DNA of 60,219 bases. It comes from an uncultured Clostridia bacterium. Lineage in GTDB: Bacteria > Bacillota > Clostridia > Christensenellales > Aristaeellaceae. Of this stretch, positions 38,755-46,563 are shown in pieces (position 1 is the stretch's first letter; each line of letters opens with the position of its first letter). The position numbers and the translations under genes are program-made. The stretch covers positions 1-60,219 of the forward strand of contig CALVTQ010000029.1 in NCBI GenBank assembly GCA_944362695.1, read 5' to 3'. The notes under the pieces are model-generated. The model ran no database searches. It was not told the DNA's origin and worked only from the letters and a program-made list of their open reading frames with translations.

Positions 38755-40314
38755 TCAGAATTGGTAGTAGATGAACGTCGCCTCGTCAAATCCGCTGCCC
38801 CATACGCCCATGAGCGCCACGACCGCCACACCGGCGAGCAGCACCGCCCAGCGCACGGGCAGACAGCGCCTTGTGAGCCAAACGCCGATATCCGCGCCGC
38901 GCTCGCGCATGAACGACACGCCAAACAGCAGCGCCGCCGCCAGCGCCAGCACGATGAAGTCGAGCTGCGTCACGCCGAGCGTGAACAGGAATTCGCCTGC
39001 GAGCTGCTCTGCGCGCCAGTCCGTCAGCACCGTGCCCATCATCCGCACGGCGTCGCCCGCATGCGCGCAGCGGTCAAAGAACCAGCCGATGTTGACGATC
39101 AGGAACGTGCGCAGCACGCGGAAAACGTGAAAGCCCCGGCTCGCCGTGAGCTTCGGCAGCCTCGCGTTCATCCTCTTATGCACCGGCTCCATCAGCGCCG
39201 AGAATGCCAGAATCACGCCATTGTACAAGCCCCAGACGATGTAATTGCTCGTCGCGCCGTGCCATATGCCCACCAGCAGGAACACGAGCACATTGCCCAG
39301 CGCCGCCGGGATTGCGCGCGCAAAATCGTTGCCGAGCTTCGGCTTGACAGCCTTGGTCAGCCGCGCCATCGGCTTGCTCAGCGCGAACGGATAGAACACG
39401 TAATCGCGCATCCACGCGCCGAGGCTGATGTGCCAGCGCCGCCAGAAGTCCGCCAGCGACACAGCGAAATACGGCCGCTTGAAGTTCGGGGCGAGCTCGA
39501 TGCCGAATTGTAGCGCGATGCCCGACACGAGGTCGATGCCGCCCGCGAAGTCGCAGTACTGCTGAAGCGAATACATCAAAACGCCCAGAACCGTCACCGC
39601 GCCGCCGATCTCGCCAGCCTGCGCCGAGAACACGCTGTTCACAAACGGCAGCGCCCTGTCCGCGATGACCATCTTTTGGAACAGGCCCCACAGGATGAGC
39701 TGCACGCTGCGCTGCATGCGCGACGCGCTGAGCTTATGCGGCGTCGTGAGCTGGCCCGCGAGCTGGTCATAGCGCGCAATCGGCCCCTGAATCAGCTGCG
39801 GGAAGAACGAGACGAACAGCGCGAATTTCAGCGGGTTGCGCTCGGGTTTCACCTTGCCGCCGTGCACGTCCAGCAGATAGCCCATCGACTGGAACGTGTA
39901 AAACGAGATGCCCAGCGGCAGCACGAGCCCAAGCGGCGACGCGCCAAACCAGCCGCGCACGTCGTCCGTGTATTTGAGCAGCGCCAGCAGGCCGAAGTTG
40001 ATCAGCAGCACGGCGAGCAAAACGGCTCTCTGCCGCCCCTTTGCCCCGGCGCGTATCGTCTTCTTTTCCTCACGTGTGAGCGCGGGATTCGCCTTGATCC
40101 GCTCGCCCGCCTTCCCGCCGATTCGCCCGATCAGCAGCGCGCCCAGCCACGTGGTGAGCGTCGTCATCAGCATGAACGGCAGGCCCGCAGGCCCGCGCAT
40201 CGCGTAAAATCCATAGCTCACCAGCAGCAGCACAACCCAGCGCACCCGCATCGGCACCAGATAATACAGCGCCGCGCATGCAAAGCCGTATCCCGCAAGC
40301 GCAAATAATGTCAT
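38755..40314 (-). CDS. MBOAT family membrane-bound O-acyltransferase (DltB/AlgI-like)
   Basis: A 519-residue polytopic protein with about ten to twelve membrane segments. MBOAT hallmarks are LPLGISFYTFQSMGYLLDV near residue 135, FFPQLIQGPIARYDQL near 172, FWRRWHISLGAWMRDYVFYPF near 290 and the catalytic His in LLVGIWHGATSNYIVWG near 355. The protein passes acyl groups (usually acetyl) across the membrane onto an extracellular glycan. ATG 40314 has GAGGTACGT. It is the first gene of the MBOAT–SGNH operon. Confidence 0.93.
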   Translation of the reverse strand: MTLFALAGYGFACAALYYLVPMRVRWVVLLLVSYGFYAMRGPAGLPFMLMTTLTTWLGALLIGRIGGKAGERIKANPALTREEKKTIRAGAKGRQRAVLLAVLLINFGLLALLKYTDDVRGWFGASPLGLVLPLGISFYTFQSMGYLLDVHGGKVKPERNPLKFALFVSFFPQLIQGPIARYDQLAGQLTTPHKLSASRMQRSVQLILWGLFQKMVIADRALPFVNSVFSAQAGEIGGAVTVLGVLMYSLQQYCDFAGGIDLVSGIALQFGIELAPNFKRPYFAVSLADFWRRWHISLGAWMRDYVFYPFALSKPMARLTKAVKPKLGNDFARAIPAALGNVLVFLLVGIWHGATSNYIVWGLYNGVILAFSALMEPVHKRMNARLPKLTASRGFHVFRVLRTFLIVNIGWFFDRCAHAGDAVRMMGTVLTDWRAEQLAGEFLFTLGVTQLDFIVLALAAALLFGVSFMRERGADIGVWLTRRCLPVRWAVLLAGVAVVALMGVWGSGFDEATFIYYQF

Positions 40315-40352
40315 ACGTACCTCATTTTATCAAAAAGTGTTCATATGAAGTT

Positions 40353-40381
40353 ATTATATCAGCCCGTGCCGCCGGAATCAA
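40353..40381 (-). promoter_or_regulatory. Sigma-A promoter of the MBOAT–SGNH operon
   Basis: On the minus strand TTGATT (40381–40376), a 17-base spacer and TATAAT (40358–40353). Confidence 0.78.
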
Positions 40382-40421
40382 GCGCGCCGCTTTTTTGTAA
40401 CCACATTGTAAAATTTCAGCA

Positions 40422-40460
40422 CAAAAAGCAGGCCCGGCCATACGCCGAGCCCGCCTGTTC
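40422..40460 (-). terminator. Terminator of the deoB–PNP operon
   Basis: On the minus strand CAGGCGGGCTCGGC and GGCCGGGCCTGC form an imperfect stem around a short loop, followed by TTTTTG. Confidence 0.7.
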
Positions 40461-40470
40461 TATCGGTTTG

Positions 40471-41289
40471 TCAGTCCATCTTCGCTACGACCGCGTCGAG
40501 CAGGCCTTTGAATTTCGCCTTGACGCGGTTGGCCGTCAGCGTCACTTCCTCGTGGTTGAGCGGCTGATCGAGGATGCCCGCGGCCATGTTGGTGATGCAG
40601 CTGATGCCCAGCACGCGCAGGCCGCCGTGACGCGCGACGATGACCTCCGGCACGGTGCTCATGCCGACGGCGTCCGCGCCCAGCACGCGCAGCATGCGGA
40701 TCTCGGCGGGCGTCTCGTAGCACGGGCCGGTCATCTGGCAATAGACGCCCTCGCGCAGCTCAAAGCCCTGCTCCTTGGCGCAGCTGTGCGCAAGCGCGCG
40801 CAGGCCCTTGTCAAACGCGCAGCTCATATCCGGGAAGCGCGGGCCGAATTCGTCGAGGTTCGCTCCGATGAGCGGGTTCTGGCCCGTCATGCTGAATATG
40901 TCGCCGATGACCATCAGGTCGCCCGGCACGAAGCTCAGGTTGATGCCGCCGCACGCATTGGTGACGATCAGCGTCTTGATGCCCGCCTTCTGCATCACGC
41001 GCACGGGCAGCGTCACGTCCTGCATGCTGTATCCCTCGTAGTAGTGGAAGCGGCCCTGCATCATCATCACGCGCTTGCCGTGCAGCGTGCCGCAGCAGAG
41101 CATGCCCGCGTGGCCCGCAACGGTCGACGTCGGAAAGCCGGGAATCTCGGCATACGGCAGGCGCACCGCGTCCTCGAGGGAATCCGCGTAGTCGCCCAGA
41201 CCGCTCCCCAGAATGATGCCGATTTCCGCCGCGCCGCAAACGGAGACGACCTTCTTTGCCGCCTCCTCGATGCGCTTCATCTCGTCCAT
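40471..41289 (-). CDS. punA: Purine nucleoside phosphorylase
   Basis: A 272-residue enzyme of the trimeric PNP family acting on guanosine/inosine-type nucleosides. IGIILGSGLGDYAD near residue 24 contributes the phosphate site, VMMMQGRFHYYEGYS near 74 the family signature, TNACGGIN near 109 and EIRMLRVLGADAVGMSTVPEV near 193 the base and ribose site. It splits purine nucleosides to base and ribose-1-phosphate, which the adjacent DeoB then isomerises. ATG 41289 has GGAGGAGAAACA upstream, 25 bases after the deoB stop. Confidence 0.95.
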   Translation of the reverse strand: MDEMKRIEEAAKKVVSVCGAAEIGIILGSGLGDYADSLEDAVRLPYAEIPGFPTSTVAGHAGMLCCGTLHGKRVMMMQGRFHYYEGYSMQDVTLPVRVMQKAGIKTLIVTNACGGINLSFVPGDLMVIGDIFSMTGQNPLIGANLDEFGPRFPDMSCAFDKGLRALAHSCAKEQGFELREGVYCQMTGPCYETPAEIRMLRVLGADAVGMSTVPEVIVARHGGLRVLGISCITNMAAGILDQPLNHEEVTLTANRVKAKFKGLLDAVVAKMD

Positions 41290-41314
41290 TGTTTCTCCTC
41301 CGTTTTTCTATGTA

Positions 41315-42481
41315 TTACAGGATTTCCGAAAGGAACGACTTACCCTTGAGCTTCTCGTCCACGCCGAAGAAGTCAAGCACCGTCGCTGCGATATCCGCGT
41401 ACGTCTCGCGCGTGCCGAGGTTGACACCGCTCCTGACCTTCTTGCCCCAGACGAGCAGCGGCGTGTGCTCGCGCGTGTGGTCGGTGCCGGTGTGGCAGGG
41501 ATCGCAGCCGTGATCCGCCGTGAGCATGAGGATGTCGTCCTCGCCCATCATGTCCATGATCTGCGGAAGCTGGCGGTCAAACGCCTCCAGCGCCCCAGCG
41601 TAGCCCTTCGCATCGCGCCTGTGGCCGAACACCATGTCAAAATCGACGAGGTTGACGAACAGCAGGCCGTCAAAATCCTCGCCCATGGCCGCGAATGTCG
41701 CCTCCATGCAGGCCGGGTTGCCCGCCGCGTGGTTGGATTTCGTGATGCCGCGATGGCCGAAGATGTCCTCGATCTTGCCCACGCCGTAGACGGTCTTGCC
41801 CGCCTCCTCGAGCAAATCGCACATCGTCTTGGGCGGCATGGCGCTGAAGTCGCGCCGTCCGCCGGTGCGCTTGAAGCCGCCCGCGTGCTCGCCCACGAAC
41901 GGGCGCGCGATGACGCGACCCACCTCGAGGTCGCCCGTGAGCATCTCGCGCGCGATTTCGCAGATGCGGTAGAGCTCCTCAAGCGGCACGACGGCCTCGT
42001 TCGCCGCGATCTGGAAGACGCTGTCCGCCGACGTGTAGACGATCAGCTTGCCGGTTTTGATGTGCTCCTCGCCCAGCTCGTCGAGAATCGCCGTGCCGCT
42101 GGCGGGCTTGTTGCCGATCGTGCCGCGACCGACAGCCTTCTCAAAGCGCTCGATGAAATCCTGCGGGAAGCCGTTCGGGAACGTCGGGAACGGGCGGGAA
42201 AGCTGCACGCCCGCGATCTCCCAGTGGCCGGTCGTCGTGTCCTTGCCCGCGGAGACCTCGCGCAGCTTGCCGTAGCAGCCCTTCGGCGCGCACTCCGCCG
42301 CCGGGAAGCTCGCGCCGTCGATGTGACCAAGGCCCAGCGCCATCATGTTCGGGATGTCGGGGTGGCAGGTATTGATGATGTGGCCCAGCGTGTCCGCGCA
42401 CGCGTCGCCGTAGGCCGCCGCATCCGGCAGAGCGCCGATGCCCACGCTGTCCAGCACGATGAGAATTGCTTTTTTGCTCAT
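41315..42481 (-). CDS. deoB: Phosphopentomutase
   Basis: A 388-residue enzyme of the alkaline phosphatase superfamily. ILIVLDSVGIGALPDA at the N-terminus supplies a metal-binding Asp; AGKDTTTGHWEIAG near residue 85 holds the catalytic Thr; LTADHGCDPCHTGTDHTREHTPLLVWG near 330 holds further metal ligands. It interconverts (deoxy)ribose-1-phosphate and -5-phosphate. The ATG at 42481 follows GAAGGAGGCATACAC. It is the first gene of a two-gene salvage operon with PNP. Confidence 0.97.
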   Translation of the reverse strand: MSKKAILIVLDSVGIGALPDAAAYGDACADTLGHIINTCHPDIPNMMALGLGHIDGASFPAAECAPKGCYGKLREVSAGKDTTTGHWEIAGVQLSRPFPTFPNGFPQDFIERFEKAVGRGTIGNKPASGTAILDELGEEHIKTGKLIVYTSADSVFQIAANEAVVPLEELYRICEIAREMLTGDLEVGRVIARPFVGEHAGGFKRTGGRRDFSAMPPKTMCDLLEEAGKTVYGVGKIEDIFGHRGITKSNHAAGNPACMEATFAAMGEDFDGLLFVNLVDFDMVFGHRRDAKGYAGALEAFDRQLPQIMDMMGEDDILMLTADHGCDPCHTGTDHTREHTPLLVWGKKVRSGVNLGTRETYADIAATVLDFFGVDEKLKGKSFLSEIL

Positions 42482-42548
42482 GTGTATGCCTCCTTCACAT
42501 GCGGGCGCACGATGCCTGCCCGCGTATAAAAAAGAATCCGATGCCCTT

Positions 42549-42577
42549 ATTATACAGCATCGGACGGTCGATTTCAA
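42549..42577 (-). promoter_or_regulatory. Sigma-A promoter of deoB–PNP
   Basis: On the minus strand TTGAAA (42577–42572), a 17-base spacer and TATAAT (42554–42549). A CCGATGC/GCATCGG inverted repeat spans the -10 element and could be a repressor site or a leader hairpin. Confidence 0.78.
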
Positions 42578-42593
42578 TTGCGCAATCGCGTTT

Positions 42594-43334
42594 CTATCGC
42601 GCGACGCGAAGCTGCTGGGCGAGCAGGCCAATCATCTGCGCATTCGTCGGCTTGCCGCGCGCCGGGTCGAGCGTGTTGCCGAATACGCCGTAGACGCTGC
42701 TCGCGCCCACCGAGTCCATCGTGCGCTCCACGGCGTGGCGAATCAGCCGCTCCACATTTTGCGGCGTCGTGTTGTATCGCACGGCGATCGGCTCGTAAAT
42801 CTGCCGCCCGACGGCGTAGAGCTTGTCCTGCCCGCCATAGGCCAGCGCGCCCGCCCACGCCAGGTACGTGAATCCGCTCAGCGTGTCGCGCATGCCCAGC
42901 AGCCGCAGCAGACGGCACGCGTGCTCAAACGCGCCCTCGTAGCGCTCCCAATCCGCGCTGACGTTCAGCTTTTCGATCTGCCTGGCGATGGCCGCTTTCA
43001 GCTCGTCCTTTCGCCACGGCACATGCACGATCTCGCTCACGCCGCGCCGCCCGAATCCCTCTGCAGCAAACGGCATCATCGAGCCGCCGATCACATACGG
43101 CATCCGCTCGTGCAGCGCCGCGCGCAGCTCGTCGACCACGCCCAAGCCGTCTATGTAGGGCAGGATCGCATCGACCACGAGGATGTCCGGCTCGATCTCC
43201 CTGCCCAGCGATACCGCGTTCTGTCCGGTGTACACGATGCGCACGTCCGAGAGCATTTCGCTCTCTATCTCCCGCGCCATTTCCGTGATGACGCCGCTCT
43301 CCCTGACGGCGAATATGATGCTGACCGGCTTCAT
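42594..43334 (-). CDS. spo0A: Spo0A sporulation master regulator with a degenerate receiver domain
   Basis: A 246-residue protein. The C-terminal Spo0A effector is clear: NTTPQNVERLIRHAVERT, VFGNTLDPARGKPTNAQMIGLL. The N-terminal receiver keeps the phospho-acceptor position, D55 in ILVVDAILPYIDG. However, the acidic pair that binds magnesium is replaced (IIFAVRES where IADDNRE is expected), and the conserved Lys of the KPF motif is replaced (HVPWRK). Location directly downstream of spoIVB is the classical spo0A position. Phosphorylation by the normal route is therefore doubtful. ATG 43334 has GGAAGGAGCGG upstream. Confidence 0.9.
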   Translation of the reverse strand: MKPVSIIFAVRESGVITEMAREIESEMLSDVRIVYTGQNAVSLGREIEPDILVVDAILPYIDGLGVVDELRAALHERMPYVIGGSMMPFAAEGFGRRGVSEIVHVPWRKDELKAAIARQIEKLNVSADWERYEGAFEHACRLLRLLGMRDTLSGFTYLAWAGALAYGGQDKLYAVGRQIYEPIAVRYNTTPQNVERLIRHAVERTMDSVGASSVYGVFGNTLDPARGKPTNAQMIGLLAQQLRVAR

Positions 43335-43456
43335 TTTATCCGCTCCTTCCGCGTCTTGTCCTTTGCAGAACATGCTGATATACACATATACTATGCGTAT
43401 ATACATCCATTTATACATCATTTTTCATGTTTGGCCTGTCTTCTTCTTTTCTTTTC

Positions 43457-43485
43457 ATTATATCATACTTATTTAGATATGTCGA
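43457..43485 (-). promoter_or_regulatory. Probable promoter of spo0A
   Basis: On the minus strand TCGACA (43485–43480), a 17-base spacer and TATAAT (43462–43457). On the plus strand TGTCGAT overlaps the -35 and differs from the 0A box TGTCGAA at one base, so Spo0A may control itself here. The leader downstream is AT-rich with alternating TATA/GTATA stretches. Confidence 0.55.
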
Positions 43486-43521
43486 TCATATCAGGAGATA
43501 TTCCTGCGCATTTTCGGCAAT

Positions 43522-43552
43522 AAAAAAGACAGGGCTCAAACCGTCCCTGTCC
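43522..43552 (-). terminator. Terminator of spoIVB
   Basis: On the minus strand GACAGGG and CCCTGTC form a stem, followed by TTTTTT. Confidence 0.85.
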
Positions 43553-43557
43553 ATGCC

Positions 43558-44778
43558 TCATTGCGCCGCAGCCAGCATGGTCTCGATGAAGATCCCATAG
43601 CCGCGCGTCGGATCGTTGACCAGAACATGCGTCACAGCGCCCACAAGTTTGCCGTTTTGGATGATCGGGCTGCCGCTCATGCCCTGCACGATGCCGCCAG
43701 TCTTGCCAAGCAGCCGCTCGTCCGTCACGTGGATGACCATGCCCTTCTGGCCCGGCTCGTCCTGCGGGAAGCACTTGACGATTTCGATCTCGTATTCCTT
43801 CGGCCCATCTCCGTCCACGGTCGATATGATCGTCGCCGGGCCGGGCACAACCTCGCTGCGCACCGCCATCGGCAGGCCATCGGGATACAGCAAATCGCCG
43901 GGCCGCTCGTTCATCACGCCGTATATGCCGTACGCGCAGTTCGTCTCCAGCGTGCCGATCTGATGGTTCTCCTTGAGGAAGCTGCCCTTGAGCTCACCCG
44001 CTGCGCCGCTTTGACCCTTCGCCACGCCGACCACGCGTGCGCTCATGATCGCGCCGTCCTGCGCCGCGAGCATGCTGCCCGTGTCCGCATCGACGATGGC
44101 GTGACCCAGCGCGCCGTAGACATTGGTTTCCGGGTCGATGAACGACAGCGTGCCCACGCCCGCCGTGCTGTCGCGCACCCAGATGCCCAGACGCCGCTTG
44201 CCGTCCGTCGGGTCGATTTTCGCCGCCGCCTCGACGGTGATCTGCTTGCCGCCGCGCAGAACGCCGAGCTCGACCGTCTCCTGCGCTGCCTTGGCCACGC
44301 ATGCCGACAGCTCCGCCGCGCTCGTCACCGCCTCGCCCGCGACATTCGTGATCACATCGCCCGTGCGCAGCGCGCTCCTGCCGCGCTCGTCGCCCGCCTT
44401 GGAGACGACGAGCACGCCGCGCGTCTTGAGCGCCACGCCGACGGCCTGTCCGCCGGGGATCAGCACGCGCTCGCCCGTGACGCTGACCTGTGTCGTGTGA
44501 ACCGGCACGCCCAGCAGCGAGAACGTCACCACGCTCTCGCCCGTTTCCTGCGCCGCGAGCGTCACGTCGCCCAGCCGCTCGTCTCCCGACGCGATGACCT
44601 GCACCACGCCGTCCTCCGCGCTCGCCAGCAGCGGCAGACCCGTCTTCACCACGTGCGTCTGCCCCGCCGATAGATACAGCGCGTCCGGCAGGCCGTAGCT
44701 CGCCTGCGCCCATCCGTATATGCCCATCGCCGTCAGGGCGAGCGCCGCCCCGATGGCCCGCCGCGTGCCTTTTGCCAT
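43558..44778 (-). CDS. spoIVB: SpoIVB signalling serine protease
   Basis: A 406-residue exported protein. It has an N-terminal membrane anchor (residues 8–25), a PDZ domain (about 105–190, GVALKTRGVLVVSKAG…SALRTGDVITNVAGE) and an S55 peptidase domain. The catalytic His lies in VYGALGHAIVDADTG and Ser in GGIVQGMSGSPIIQNGKL; an Asp is in HVTDERLLG. SpoIVB is secreted by the forespore and triggers pro-sigma-K processing in the mother cell. ATG 44778 is chosen because GGAGG lies seven bases upstream. A sigma-G-like promoter precedes it. Confidence 0.95.
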   Translation of the reverse strand: MAKGTRRAIGAALALTAMGIYGWAQASYGLPDALYLSAGQTHVVKTGLPLLASAEDGVVQVIASGDERLGDVTLAAQETGESVVTFSLLGVPVHTTQVSVTGERVLIPGGQAVGVALKTRGVLVVSKAGDERGRSALRTGDVITNVAGEAVTSAAELSACVAKAAQETVELGVLRGGKQITVEAAAKIDPTDGKRRLGIWVRDSTAGVGTLSFIDPETNVYGALGHAIVDADTGSMLAAQDGAIMSARVVGVAKGQSGAAGELKGSFLKENHQIGTLETNCAYGIYGVMNERPGDLLYPDGLPMAVRSEVVPGPATIISTVDGDGPKEYEIEIVKCFPQDEPGQKGMVIHVTDERLLGKTGGIVQGMSGSPIIQNGKLVGAVTHVLVNDPTRGYGIFIETMLAAAQ

Positions 44779-44812
44779 GCTCATGCCTCCGATAAAGAAA
44801 TTCATTCCCCAT

Positions 44813-44842
44813 CAGCATGAGCGCGGCGGCGGCGGATTATCC
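44813..44842 (-). promoter_or_regulatory. Sigma-G/F-type promoter of spoIVB
   Basis: On the minus strand GGATA (44842–44838), an 18-base spacer and CATGCTG (44819–44813). It matches gnATR-N18-cAtnnTA except the last -10 base. spoIVB is a known forespore gene under sigma F and sigma G. Confidence 0.65.
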
Positions 44843-44844
44843 GC

Positions 44845-45312
44845 TCATTCCTCCGGCTTTTTCTGGTTGTCCAGCAGCTGCTGCAGCTCCTCCATGAAGC
44901 TCTGCACGTCCTTGAACTGGCGATACACCGACGCAAAGCGGATGTACGCGACCTCGTCAAGATCCTTGAGCCCATCCATGATCATCTCGCCGATGCGCTC
45001 GCTGGTGACCTCCAGCTCCGTCTGGCGGCACACGCTGTTTTCCACGTGCGAGACGAGCTTCTCGATCTCCTCCATCGGCACAGGGCGCTTTTCGCACGCC
45101 TTGATGATGCCGTTGCGCACCTTGCTCGCGTCAAACAGCTCGCGCCTTTTGTCCTTTTTGATGACGACCGTGGGCAGCATCTCGATCTTCTCATACGTCG
45201 TGAAGCGCCTCTGGCAGCCCTCACATTCCCTGCGGCGGCGAATCGCGCCGTCCTCGGTCGGGCGCGAATCGACCACGCGGCTCTCCGTGCAGTTGCAATA
45301 TATGCATTTCAT
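44845..45312 (-). CDS. nrdR: NrdR, transcriptional repressor of ribonucleotide reductase genes
   Basis: A 155-residue protein of normal length. The N-terminal zinc ribbon is MKCIYCNC…RRRRECEGCQRRFTTYE; the ATP-cone follows (VIKKDKRRELFDASKVRNGI onward, to about residue 140). NrdR senses ATP/dATP and represses nrd operons. ATG 45312 begins the canonical MKCIYC; an upstream in-frame GGAGGG lies 11 bases before it. It stands between ylmC-like and spoIVB genes on the same strand. Confidence 0.97.
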   Translation of the reverse strand: MKCIYCNCTESRVVDSRPTEDGAIRRRRECEGCQRRFTTYEKIEMLPTVVIKKDKRRELFDASKVRNGIIKACEKRPVPMEEIEKLVSHVENSVCRQTELEVTSERIGEMIMDGLKDLDEVAYIRFASVYRQFKDVQSFMEELQQLLDNQKKPEE

Positions 45313-45393
45313 GGCAGTATATCCCTCCATGTGTCAAATGGCGTAAACTTTCGTCTCATTCATTATACGCCCTTTTGCGCCTTTCGTAAACCG

Positions 45394-45645
45394 CTATTTT
45401 TCGCAGCCGCACGCCGGGCCGCCGGAGACGAGAATCACGTCGTCGCCGATGCACGCGATTTGGTTAAGCGGGATCAGCGCCGCGTTTTTGTCGCCGTGGC
45501 CAAAGGGAAAAAGCCCGCCGCCGCCCACGATCAGCGCGCGGATGCGACCGTCGCACGGGTCGATCTCAAGGTCGCTCGCCCGCCCGATGAGCCGTCCGTC
45601 GCCGATGCAGATGATGTCCTTCTTTTTCAGCTCCGAAAACGTCAT
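45394..45645 (-). CDS. YlmC/YmxH-type PRC-barrel sporulation protein
   Basis: An 83-residue protein with one PRC-barrel (FSELKKKDIICIGDGRLIGRASDLEID, then IRALIVGGGGLF and DVILV). YlmC/YmxH proteins are found across spore formers, often next to sigG or in the dacB region, and have no clear function. The start ATG 45645 has GGAGGG with seven bases of spacing; ATG 45651 would overlap the site. It diverges from sigG. Confidence 0.85.
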   Translation of the reverse strand: MTFSELKKKDIICIGDGRLIGRASDLEIDPCDGRIRALIVGGGGLFPFGHGDKNAALIPLNQIACIGDDVILVSGGPACGCEK

Positions 45646-45728
45646 ATTCATCCCTCCGTCGCCCCGTCTCGCGGGAAATTTTCCGCGCGTCTATGCCGAT
45701 ACAGCATAAATATGCCAGCGTCAAGCGA

Positions 45729-45758
45729 GAATATTTTCCCACCGCCGCCCTCATAATG
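45729..45758 (+). promoter_or_regulatory. Sigma-G/F-type promoter of sigG
   Basis: GAATA (45729–45733), an 18-base spacer and CATAATG (45752–45758), matching gnATR-N18-cAtnnTA except the last base. sigG is known to be autoregulated in the forespore. Confidence 0.65.
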
Positions 45759-45789
45759 TCCGTATTCCAAATGGGGAGGCAAAAACGAC

Positions 45790-46563
45790 ATGGCAATCGG
45801 CAAGGTTGAAATCTGCGGCGTGGACACCTCCACGCTCCCTGTGCTCACCAACGAACGCATGCGCGAGCTCTTTCCGCTCGTTCACGGCGGCGACAAGGCC
45901 GCGCGCGAGGAATTTATCCGCGGCAATCTGCGCCTCGTCTTGAGCGTGCTCCAGCGCTTCCATCACCGCACAGAGAACGTGGACGATCTGTTTCAGGTCG
46001 GCTGCATCGGGCTGATCAAGGCGCTTGACAACTTCGACGTCAGCCAGAACGTCCGCTTTTCCACATACGCCGTGCCGATGATCATCGGCGAGATCCGCCG
46101 CTATCTGCGCGACAACAACGCCATCCGCGTCAGCCGCTCGCTGCGCGACACCGCCTACAAGGCGCTCTCCGCCCGCGACAGGCTTCAGGGCGAGCTCGGC
46201 CGCGAGCCGACCATCGAGGAAATCGCCAAAGCCATGGAGCTGCCCCGCGAGGACGTCGCGCTCGCGCTCGAGGCCATACAGGACCCGGTCAGCCTGTGCG
46301 AGCCGGTTGGCGGCGACGAATCCGACGCGCTGACCATCGGCGATCAGGTGCGCGACGAGCGCGTGACCGCAGACGGGTGGCTGCAGAACATCGCCATCAA
46401 GGAGGCCATGCGCCGCCTCACAGAGCGCGAGAAGCGCATCCTCCAACTCCGCTTCTTTCAGGGCCGCACGCAGATGGAGGTCGCCGGCGAGATCGGCATC
46501 AGCCAGGCGCAGGTCTCCCGCCTTGAGAAGGCCGCGCTCACGCACATGCGCAAACTGATTTAA
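45790..46563 (+). CDS. sigG: Forespore RNA polymerase sigma factor G
   Basis: A 257-residue SigG of full length. The N-terminus contains KVEICGVDTSTLPVL, a SigG signature. Region 2 is NLRLVLSVLQRF…DLFQVGCIGLIKALDNFDVSQNVRFSTYAVPMIIGEIRRYLRD; region 4 is RRLTEREKRILQLRFFQGRTQMEVAGEIGISQAQVSRLEKAAL. It directs late forespore genes such as the spoVA operon and spoIVB in this window. The start ATG 45790 is preceded by GGGGAGGC. Its stop overlaps that of the convergent spoIIP. Confidence 0.97.
   Translation: MAIGKVEICGVDTSTLPVLTNERMRELFPLVHGGDKAAREEFIRGNLRLVLSVLQRFHHRTENVDDLFQVGCIGLIKALDNFDVSQNVRFSTYAVPMIIGEIRRYLRDNNAIRVSRSLRDTAYKALSARDRLQGELGREPTIEEIAKAMELPREDVALALEAIQDPVSLCEPVGGDESDALTIGDQVRDERVTADGWLQNIAIKEAMRRLTEREKRILQLRFFQGRTQMEVAGEIGISQAQVSRLEKAALTHMRKLI

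Noticed and set aside
35722-39513. A 1263-codon open frame on the plus strand
   Set aside because: It runs antisense across the UDP-sugar dehydrogenase, SGNH and MBOAT genes, has low-complexity His/Arg/Ala-rich composition and no recognisable domain. High GC keeps such frames open by chance.
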